DNA of 64,000 nucleotides. Source: Microlunatus sp. Gsoil 973. GTDB taxonomy: Bacteria; Actinomycetota; Actinomycetes; Propionibacteriales; Propionibacteriaceae. Below, piece after piece: positions 9,097 through 17,192 of the stretch. The stretch covers positions 4,588,001 through 4,652,000 of the forward strand of contig NZ_CP046122.1 in the NCBI RefSeq assembly GCF_009707365.1. The letters are read 5' to 3'. Each line of letters begins with the position of its first letter. Position 1 is the stretch's first letter. The notes beneath the pieces were generated by a model. The model was not told the origin of the DNA and ran no database searches. It worked only from the letters and a program-made list of their open reading frames with translations. The position numbers and the translations under genes were made by a program.

Positions 9097-11680
9097 ATGT
9101 CAGAACTTTCGCCGTCGAGTCGCCGGGACGCGCCGCAATCCGGCTCGTACCGACTCGGTGTCGACCTGGGCACCACTTATACCGCGGCGGCCGTCGACAA
9201 CGACGGTACGCCGTCGATGGTGGGTCTGGGCAATCGTGCGCTGCAGATCCCGTCGGTGTTGTTTCTGAACGAGGACGGCGAATTCCTGGTCGGTGAGGCG
9301 GCAGAACGACGCGGACTCGCCGAACCCGACCGGCTGGTGCGGGAGTTCAAGCGCCGGATCGGCGATCATGTCCCGATCTTGGTGGGAGGTTCGCCGTACT
9401 CGCCGCAGGCGCTGACCGCCCGTCTCCTGCGCTGGGTTGTGGAGATCACGACCGAACGGATCGGGGCGCCGCCGGCTTCGGTCGTGTTGACCCATCCAGC
9501 CAACTGGGGGCCCTACAAACTGGACTTGTTGCGGCAGGCCGGCCAGTTGGCCGACCTCGAGGAGATCCACACCTGTCCCGAACCGCAGGCCGCGGCGGCA
9601 CAGTACGCGAGCCGGAACCGGGTCGAGCCGGGACAGCGGTTGGCGGTCTACGACCTGGGCGGCGGAACGTTCGATGTCTGCGTCCTGGAACAGACCGCAG
9701 ACGGATTTCGCATGCTCGGCACGCCGGAGGGGATCGAGCAGTTGGGCGGGGTCGACTTCGACGAGGCGTTGTTCCAGCAGGTGACCGCCTCGTTCGGCGG
9801 GCAGCTGTACGACCTCGATCCTGACGATCCTGCGGTGACGGTCGGCCTGACGCGGCTGCGTCGGGACTGTGTCGAGGCCAAGGAAGCGCTGTCGGTCGAC
9901 GTCGATGCTGTGGTGCCGGTCGCGTTACCGGGACTGACGACATCGGTCCGGGTGACGCGGTCGGAATTCGAGGCCCTGATCCGGCCGGCGCTGCGGGACA
10001 CCGTGGCCGCAACCAGCCGGGCGGTGCGGTCGGCGAGGCTGCAGCCGTCCGATCTCTCCGCGATCGTACTGGTCGGCGGCAGCTCGCGGATTCCGCTGGT
10101 CGGCGAGTTGCTGCAGCGTGAGTTCGGCGTGCCGACCTCGCTGGACACCCATCCCAAACACGACGTTGCGATGGGTGCTCTCCAGGCCCGACTGGACGTC
10201 ATTCCGACTCCCCAGCCGACTCCCCAGCCCACACCCCAGCCGCAACCGCAACCGGTGCCGCAACCGGAGCCGGATCCCATGCCGGGACCGGAGCCGTCCC
10301 CGGAACCTGAGCCGCTGCCGACGCCCCAACCCGAGCCGCCGCCTCCCGAGCCGGAACCTGTTCCGCGGCCGGTCGGTGAACCGGAACCGATGCCTCGCCC
10401 GGAACCGCGACCGCTGCCGACGCCCCAGCCCGAGCCGCAGCCGCAACCGATCCCGGAGCCGGAACCGACGCCGCAACCCGAACCGATCCCTCCACGGCCG
10501 CCTGAAGTCGAGCCGGTCGACGCCGATGACCGCGCCCCGCGCCCCTCGATGCTTGACCGGCTGCCGCGGCCATCTCGTCGTGTGCTCATTGCAGGTGGCT
10601 CGGTGCTCGCTGCCGCAGCTGTGGTCACCGCAAGCATCATCGCGCTGAACAATCGCCCGAACGCTGGCGGCGGGTCCACCCTGCCCCCGCCCAGCACGTC
10701 GGCAGCCCAGACCTCTCCGTCGACTGCGTCGTCACCACCGTCATCGACCCGGCCCTCGGCATCATCAACCGGTCCGCCCGCCCGGGCGCTCCCCGCGTCC
10801 CGCGCGCTGGCCGGGACCGAGCTGATCGTTCCGATGGAGACCGCTGGCACCACGGAGCTGTACCTCGCGGACACCCGCAAGTCCTCACCGGTCAAGAGGT
10901 TGACACACGATGCCGGCGCATCGAGCAGCGTGATGCTCTCGCCGGACAGGAGGACCTTCTTCTACATCACCGGTCCCGACGACCAGAACCGCGACTACCG
11001 GATCGCCGCTGCCCGGAAGGGGGAAGCCGATTCCGACCGGTTCGCCGATCGCAACCCGGTGTGTGCCGGTGGCTACTTCCGCGGGGCGTGGAATCCCGTC
11101 GACCCCACCATGATCGCGGTCCCGTGCCGTGCCGCAAACGGCGCGTACGGGCTGTACCTGATGCGCACCGACGGCACGATCATCCGGCCGATCGCCATCG
11201 GAACCGGCAACCGGGCCGACGATCCGACCTTCTCACCGGACGGTCTGCAGCTGGTGTACTGGGCCGCGCCCGGCGACAGGGGTGGCGGTGGCGGCCTGTT
11301 CAGCGCGCCGATCACCGGGGATGGCGCTCCGCGACAACTGACTCCCGTCGGCAGCAACGACGCGGATCCGGCGTTCTCACCCGACGGCTCGACGATCGCC
11401 TTCCGACGCCGCACTGCCGGGAACTCCGACATCTACACGATGCCTGCCGACGGTTCCGGACGCCCGGTCCGGATCATCCACACCGCCGGCGACGACCAGG
11501 ATCCGACCTGGTCGCCGTCGGGGGAGACAGTTGGCCTACAAGAGCGACGCGCGGAGCAGCTATCCCGGGCCTCGCGTTCCACGGATCTGGATCGCCGATG
11601 CCGACGGCAGCGGCCGGCATCTGCTCTGGACGTCGGGTGCTCCGGGAGCCCAGACGGCATCGGCCTGGAGCCGCCGCTGA
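9097..11680 (+). CDS. Hsp70-family ATPase fused through a transmembrane helix to a TolB-like beta-propeller; 3' end frameshifted
   Basis: Residues ~20-370 form an Hsp70/actin-like nucleotide-binding domain: phosphate 1 GVDLGTTYTAAAV, phosphate 2 VYDLGGGTFDVCVLE and adenosine motif IVLVGGSSRIPLV. The substrate-binding domain is replaced by ~100 residues of Pro/Glu/Gln repeats (10201-10500). After that come an Arg-Arg motif, a transmembrane helix at ~495-517 (VLIAGGSVLAAAAVVTASII), a Ser/Thr/Pro spacer, and PD40/TolB repeats (PTFSPDGLQLVYW; PAFSPDGSTIAFRR). The topology is thus a cytoplasmic ATPase and an outside propeller. An extra G in the run at 11520-11524 derails the last repeat. Without it the frame continues QLAYKSDARSSYPGP and ends at the TGA 11678-11680; as written it runs to 11778. 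The gene diverges from the hydrolase and is assigned to the injection locus by position. Confidence 0.82.
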
Positions 11681-11746
11681 TCCCTGTCGATGCGAGTCAG
11701 CCCGTTCGGCCTCCGACTCGTCAACAACCCGTTCCGCCCGAGGCCC

Positions 11747-12484
11747 TCACCACTTCACCTGCCCACCGGCGTCGATGAACGTCCCGGACGCGTCGCCGGT
11801 ACGCAAGGTCGCCGCCCGGGCAATGATGTCGGCAGCCTCGTCAGGGGTGACGGGTGCCTGATCCCTGTTGCCGGGGGCGAGATCGGTCTGTACCCAGCCG
11901 GGGCACACTGACGTCACCTTGATCGAGGTGTCCGCCAGCGCCTTGGCCAACACGATCGTGATCGCGTTGAGAGCCGCCTTGGAGGACTGATAGGCCGGCA
12001 CGACCATCGGGTGCCACGGTGAGTTCGGATCGGTCTGATGGGCGAATGAGCCCATTGTGCTGGAGACGTTCACGACCCGCCCTGCCGGGCTCCTGCGCAG
12101 GAGCGGTAGGAATGCTTCCAGCACCGCGACCGGGCCGAGAACGTTTGTGGCGAAGGTCTGCTGGAACATCGCCAGGTCGAGCGCCTCCTTCGGGTCGGCG
12201 TTGGTAGCCTCCGGCAGGATTCCCGCGTTGTTGATCAGAACGTCGAGCTGCCCGAAGCGCTCGGCAACCTCGGTGGCGGCGTCCCTCACCGATGCGTGGT
12301 CGGTGACATCCATGATCAGGCCGCTCACCGAGAAGCCCTCGAGCGACAGCCGGTCCACCGCCTCGGCCACCGCGTCGCGCCGTCGAGCGGCAAGCATCAC
12401 ATGGTCGCAGTCCCGGCCGAGCCGTCGAGCAGTCGCCAGTCCGATGCCCCTGTTGGCACCCGTCACGAGTGCGATCTTCACCAT
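11747..12484 (-). CDS. SDR-family NAD(P)-dependent oxidoreductase
   Basis: This 245-residue classical short-chain dehydrogenase has cofactor motif TGANRGIG at residues 8-15, the structural INNAG motif, the catalytic Ser in NVSSTMGS and the YQSSK catalytic pair, followed by the conserved CPGWVQTDLAP. AARRRD after the second strand suggests NADP preference. The substrate cannot be told from the sequence. The start is the ATG at 12484, preceded by GAGAGGA; a TTG directly before it is also in frame. The gene stands alone, converging on the Hsp70 fusion gene. Confidence 0.92.
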   Translation of the reverse strand: MVKIALVTGANRGIGLATARRLGRDCDHVMLAARRRDAVAEAVDRLSLEGFSVSGLIMDVTDHASVRDAATEVAERFGQLDVLINNAGILPEATNADPKEALDLAMFQQTFATNVLGPVAVLEAFLPLLRRSPAGRVVNVSSTMGSFAHQTDPNSPWHPMVVPAYQSSKAALNAITIVLAKALADTSIKVTSVCPGWVQTDLAPGNRDQAPVTPDEAADIIARAATLRTGDASGTFIDAGGQVKW

Positions 12485-12661
12485 CAAGTCCTCTCATCAT
12501 GCGTCGCGACCGTCCTGGTGAACGGCCGACGCAACAAGCACATCAGACGGCCAGCACCGATGCTGGCGGGAATTCGCCACCGCGTTGCCCCGGTCGGCTG
12601 ATTCCGCAATCGCCCAATTCGGGCGACGTCTCGACCACCGGCGCGGAGTGAGCTTGGCTGC

Positions 12662-14053
12662 ATGACGAGTCAAGGGTCGGCCGACGGCATCGGCCCGTCG
12701 GTCGGGATGCTCACAGAGGCGGCCGAGGCGGAACTGCCCGGACTCGTCCAAGACCTGATGCGGTTGGCCGCCATCCCGTCGATCGCCGCCGAGGGCTTCG
12801 ATCCGGAAGCCTTGTTCACCGCGCACGACCAGGTGGTCGGCCTGCTCACCGCGAGCGGTGTCACCGATATCGGCCGGCTCGAGGTCCCCGGGACGACGGC
12901 CCCCATTGTGAGCGCCACCGTCCCCGGTCCGCCAGGGTCGCCCGCGGTGCTGCTCTACACCCACTACGACGTGGTCCCTGCAGGGGATCCCGCGCTGTGG
13001 CGAAGCCCGCCGTTCGAACCGGCGGTCGACGGTGATGCGATCGTCGGTCGCGGTGTCGCAGATTCCAAGGCCAACATCGTCAGCATCGCCGGTGCGCTGC
13101 GCCTGCTCCGCGACCGGCTGCCGGTCACCGTCAAGATCATCATCGAGGGTCATGAGGAGTTCGGCAGCCCCTTCGACGACTACCCGAAACAGGCACCGGA
13201 GCTGTTCGCAGCCGACGCCATCGTGATCGCCGATGTCGGGAACGTCCGGCCGGGCACGCCGACGATGACGGTCGCCCTGCGCGGGTCGGCCTCAGTCACG
13301 ATCAGCGCGACATCACTGCTTTCGGACAAGCACAGCGGCCAGTACGGCGGTGCCGCGCCCGACGCGCGACTCGCGCTGATCCGGGCGATCGGCTCCCTGC
13401 ACGACGATGCCGGAGACGTCGTCGTGCCCGGCTTGCGCCGGGAGCCCTGGGCCGGCACCAGTTACACCGATGACGAGTTCCGGCGGCTCGCAGAGGTCGT
13501 CGACGGCGTACCGCTGCAGGGCACCGGAACGATCGGCGAACGGATCTGGTCCGGGCCGGCGATCACCGTGATCGCCTTCGACGCGCCCCCGATCGACTCG
13601 CCGCTGAACGCCGTCGCCGGCAGCGCCACGGCCGTACTGAACCTCCGGGTCCACCCGGAGCAGGACGCGGCCGAGGCCCAGCAGGCGTTGATCAATCACC
13701 TGCGCAGCCTGCGCCCGTTCGGAATCGAACTCGAGGTCACCGCCGGCGAGACGGGCAACGGTTTCGCAGCCGCCCTCGACGGCGCCGGCTATCAGGCGGC
13801 ATCTCAGGCGCTCGCGGCGGTCTGGGGGCAGCCGACCGGTGCGATGGCCAGCGGGGGGTCGATACCGCTGGCCATGGCCTTCCAGGAGGCGGATCCGCAG
13901 ACCGAGATCCTGCTGTTCGGAGCGACGGACGGCTACGCCAACATCCACGGACCCAACGAACGTGTGTTGATCAGCGAGATCAGGAACAGCATCGTCGGCC
14001 TGGCACTGTTCTTGATCAACATGGGCGCCGGGCCGCGATCGGCGCAATCATGA
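12662..14053 (+). CDS. M20-family metallopeptidase (dipeptidase)
   Basis: The 463-residue product is a typical M20/M28 zinc peptidase. Metal ligands are visible at His101 (LLYTHYDVV), Asp134 (GRGVADSKAN), Glu165-166 (EGHEEFGSP) and the late His in ANIHGPNE, with a dimerisation domain between them. M20 dipeptidases remove C-terminal residues from dipeptides or hydrolyse N-acyl amino acids. Its stop overlaps the start of a YfcC-type permease (ATGA), and a ROK regulator follows, so uptake and hydrolysis of a peptide or amino-acid conjugate are probably coupled. The specific substrate is unknown. Confidence 0.9.
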   Translation: MTSQGSADGIGPSVGMLTEAAEAELPGLVQDLMRLAAIPSIAAEGFDPEALFTAHDQVVGLLTASGVTDIGRLEVPGTTAPIVSATVPGPPGSPAVLLYTHYDVVPAGDPALWRSPPFEPAVDGDAIVGRGVADSKANIVSIAGALRLLRDRLPVTVKIIIEGHEEFGSPFDDYPKQAPELFAADAIVIADVGNVRPGTPTMTVALRGSASVTISATSLLSDKHSGQYGGAAPDARLALIRAIGSLHDDAGDVVVPGLRREPWAGTSYTDDEFRRLAEVVDGVPLQGTGTIGERIWSGPAITVIAFDAPPIDSPLNAVAGSATAVLNLRVHPEQDAAEAQQALINHLRSLRPFGIELEVTAGETGNGFAAALDGAGYQAASQALAAVWGQPTGAMASGGSIPLAMAFQEADPQTEILLFGATDGYANIHGPNERVLISEIRNSIVGLALFLINMGAGPRSAQS

Positions 14054-15646
14054 CCACCACCGAGGAGACTCCGACCGGCTCGAAGAAGCAGACCGAGCCG
14101 AGGAAGTTCCAGTTCCCGAGCGCGGTCACCCTGCTGGCCATTGTTGCGGTCTTGGTCTGGATCGCCACCATCTTCATTCCGGCCGGCAGCTACAAGCTTG
14201 ATGAGAACGGGAGCCCGGTACCGGGTTCCTTCCACTACGTCGACTCCACCCTGTCGGTGGGTGAGCGGATCAAACAGATCCTTTTCGCTCCGATCAACGG
14301 CCTGTACGGCGTGCAGGATCCCAGCACCGGGTTCGTCGACCCCAACAATGTCGGCGCCCTGTTCGGCTCCATCGGCGTGATCTTCTTCATCATGTGCCTG
14401 GGCGCCTTCATCTCGGTTGCTTTCGCGACGCGTGCGCTCGAGGTCGCCATCACCCAGCTCACGGCACGGATCCAGAGCCGGGGCTCCCTGTTGATCATCG
14501 CGATCATGGCGCTGTTCTCCTTGCTGGGGACGACGATGGGATTCTCGGTAGAGACCTTCGGCTTCTACGCCTTGCTGATCCCGTTGATGGCCGCGCTGGG
14601 ATACGACCGGATGACCACAGCGGCGATGATCATCCTCGGGAGCTCGATCGGCACCATGGCGTCGACCGTCAATCCGTTCTCGATCGGGGTCGCCTCCGGT
14701 GAGGCGGGCGTCTCGATCGGCGACGGGATCGTCCTGCGGGTGCTCGTGTGGATCGTGCTGACCGTCCTCGGCATCCTGTTCGTGCTGCGATACGCCGCGA
14801 GGGGTGAGGGCAAGGCCGGAGCTGTCGGTGCTCGCCGGTGAGCCCGATCCGGACGAGGTTCCCGCAACAGAGGCCGCGGCCGGGGATCATGCAGCGACCG
14901 GAACGTCGGCGACGGTCGAAACGTTGTCCGGAACCCAGAAGATCGTTCTGGCCATCACCGGTCTGACCTTCGCCCTGTTGATCTTCTCGGTCATCCCCTG
15001 GTCGGCGATCTTCGGCGGCAGCACGGCGCCGGCGGAGTACGACGAGTTGCACGAGGTGGCCACCCAGCCGTACTGGTTCGAACTGAACTGGTGGTTCCCC
15101 GAGCTGAGCCTGCTTTTCCTGATCGCAGCGATGGTCATCGGACTGGTCGCGCGGATGGGGGAGAAGCGCATCGTCTCGCTGATCAGCCAAGGTGCGGCGG
15201 ACATGATCGGACCGTCGATCGTGATTCTCCTCGCCCGAGGCGTCGCGGTGCTGATGACCAATACGCAGACCTTGGACACTGTGCTCAACGCGATGGAGAA
15301 TCTGGTCAGCGGCACGTCGACCGGAGTCTTCCTGATCCTGGTCACGCTGGTCAACATGCCATTGGCGTTCCTGATCCCGTCGTCCTCGGGTCACGCGACA
15401 CTGGCCATGCCGTTGCTGGCTCCGCTGGCCGATCTGGCCCAGGTGTCGCGGCCGCTGGTGATCACCGCATTCCAACTCGGCCACGGCCTGATGCTGGCAT
15501 TCGCTCCGACGAACGTGATCATCGTCGGTGGTCTGGCGATCGCCAAGGTGGGCTACAGCAAGTATCTGCGTTTCGTGTGGCCACTGTTGGTGGCGTTCTT
15601 CGTCGTCATCGCGGTCGCTCTGCTGGTCGGATCTGTGGCGAGTTAG
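14050..15646 (+). CDS. YfcC-family (C4-dicarboxylate/basic amino acid antiporter-like) permease, frameshifted as sequenced
   Basis: The joined product is about 531 residues with roughly twelve hydrophobic segments. The first part (FQFPSAVTLLAIVAVLVWIATIFIPAGSY; GVASGEAGVSIGDGIVLRV) and second part (IPSSSGHATLAMPLLAPLADL; HGLMLAFAPTNVIIVGGLAIA) are both typical of YfcC/arcD-like permeases. The frames split at the GGGG of 14801-14804. With one G removed, the text reads YAARVRARPELSVLAGEPDPDE, the usual cytoplasmic linker of this family. As written, the first part stops at 14841. Translation is coupled to the peptidase by ATGA. The gene probably imports or exchanges the peptide or amino acid handled by that enzyme. 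Confidence 0.82.
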
Positions 15647-15779
15647 CGAGCCGACGGCTTCGAACGGGGTAATGGGCCTGGTAGCGACAATCCGGCGGTC
15701 TGAGCCGTTATCCGGACGGCCCACCGCCGGGTGACCGATGCTCGCCGGAGCTCGGCCCGACGGAGGGGTGGTGGCCGAC

Positions 15780-16994
15780 ATGTTGCAGCGCGGATCGAAC
15801 CTGCCACGCGTCGGGGACTACAACGAGGTCCTCGTGATGGACCTGATCCGCCGCCACCCGGGCATCAGCCGCATCGAGCTCGCCGAGCGGACCGGGCTGT
15901 CCGGACAGACCGTGCTGAACATCTGCCGCAGGCTGATCGGCAAGAATCTGATCAACCAGATCGGCCAGATCCGCAGCGGCGCCGGCGGCCGTAGGCTCGC
16001 CTACCAGGTGGTCCCGGACGGCAGGTACGCGATCGGCGTCGACATCGACCCGGCACGGACCGTCCTGATCGCGGTCAACCTCGCCGGCGAGGTGATCGAT
16101 CGGATGCCCCTCCGAATGGATGATCATTCCGACATCGACCAGATCGTCGCGGGCATCGACCGGGCGACCCGCGACCACCTGTCGCGCGGCCGGCGGGGGA
16201 CGCTGAGCGGCCTTGGCGTGGCATTGCCGCGGGCCGCCACAGCTCGGTGCGACCCGGCCGACCGCCAGCAGACCCGGGCAGGTTGGAATGCGGACGAGCT
16301 GCGGGATTCGCTCCGCAGCCGGCTACGGATACCTGTGAGGATCGGCCCGGACGCCGTTGCCGCCGCGACCGCTGAACTCTGGGCCGGCACCATCGACTCA
16401 CAGAACTTCGCGTTCATCTATCTCGGCGCATCCGTCGGTGCCGGGGTCGCGCTCGGCGGGGAGATCCTTCGCGGAGAGACGGACAACCTCGGACGTCTTG
16501 ACCATCTGGGTGGCGATCCGAACGGCCCGGTCTGTGCTTGTGGCGGTCGGGGATGCATCGGCGCCGTTGCCGAGCCGAGTCACCTGGTCGTCCGCGCCCG
16601 AGATCTCGGGCTGTTGAACGGAACCGACCCCGACGATCCCGTGTCGACGGCCGCCGGAATCGTCGAACTGGGCAGGCTCGCGGAATACGGTGACTCTGCG
16701 GCAGCGGAGGTGCTGGACTACGCCGCACGGACTTACGGCCGCGCCGCGGCGACCTTGGCCGGCCTGCTCGATCTGGACACCATCGTGTTCGGCGGTCCGA
16801 ACTGGCCGCCGCTGGAGCCTGCGTTCCGGCGGATCGTGCCGCAAACGATCGAGGCCCTGGTCGGTGCAGGCGCCCCAGAGGTCACGATGCGCTCGACGAC
16901 CCTTGGCGGGGAGGTCGGATCCATCGGCGCTGCATCGCTGCTGCTGGCCGAGACCGCAGGTCCTTTCGTCGCGCACCTCGTACTCCCCGCCTGA
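15780..16994 (+). CDS. ROK-family transcriptional regulator
   Basis: The N-terminal ~75 residues form a winged helix-turn-helix (PGISRIELAERTGLSGQTVLNICRRLIGKNLI). The remainder is a ROK sugar-kinase fold: GVDIDPARTVLIAVNLAGEV, IYLGASVGAGVALGGEIL, and the Cys-rich zinc motif CACGGRGCIGAV. The position normally held by the catalytic DxGxT motif is DIDPART, so kinase activity is doubtful and a repressor role is likely. The ATG at 15780 starts just before the HTH. An in-frame ATG at 15738 adds 14 unstructured residues without a ribosome site, whereas GGAGGGG lies at 15762-15768. The gene follows the permease by ~130 bases and probably controls the peptidase-permease pair. Confidence 0.88.
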   Translation: MLQRGSNLPRVGDYNEVLVMDLIRRHPGISRIELAERTGLSGQTVLNICRRLIGKNLINQIGQIRSGAGGRRLAYQVVPDGRYAIGVDIDPARTVLIAVNLAGEVIDRMPLRMDDHSDIDQIVAGIDRATRDHLSRGRRGTLSGLGVALPRAATARCDPADRQQTRAGWNADELRDSLRSRLRIPVRIGPDAVAAATAELWAGTIDSQNFAFIYLGASVGAGVALGGEILRGETDNLGRLDHLGGDPNGPVCACGGRGCIGAVAEPSHLVVRARDLGLLNGTDPDDPVSTAAGIVELGRLAEYGDSAAAEVLDYAARTYGRAAATLAGLLDLDTIVFGGPNWPPLEPAFRRIVPQTIEALVGAGAPEVTMRSTTLGGEVGSIGAASLLLAETAGPFVAHLVLPA

Positions 16995-17020
16995 CCAAGC
17001 GACCACCGGAACCGGAGGGT

Positions 17021-17037
17021 TCACCCGAATCGGGTGA
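17021..17037 (+). terminator. Hairpin after the ROK gene
   Basis: A perfect 7-bp stem (TCACCCG / CGGGTGA) with an AAT loop lies 27 bases after the ROK stop. No long T run follows, so it is a weak or Rho-assisted terminator at best. Confidence 0.45.
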
Positions 17038-17038
17038 G

Positions 17039-17053
17039 CAATCAACTTGATTG
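17039..17053. promoter_or_regulatory. 15-bp palindrome upstream of the LuxR-type regulator
   Basis: CAATCAA-C-TTGATTG is a perfect palindrome about 140 bases before the regulator start, in an AT-richer intergenic patch that also holds a TTGATA -35-like hexamer at 17051-17056. It looks like an operator. The binding protein is unknown; the ROK protein or the downstream LuxR-type protein are candidates. Confidence 0.45.
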
Positions 17054-17192
17054 ATACCGGTTAGTGTTAGGGCAGTCTTAAGATCTGAGTGCGCCGTCTG
17101 AACGAGGCGAGAAGCAAGGTTGGGTCAGTTCACCCTGCACCCGCCATTGCAGCTCGCCTGTCTACCTCCCCACGTACGTCGAGAGGCGGTCG

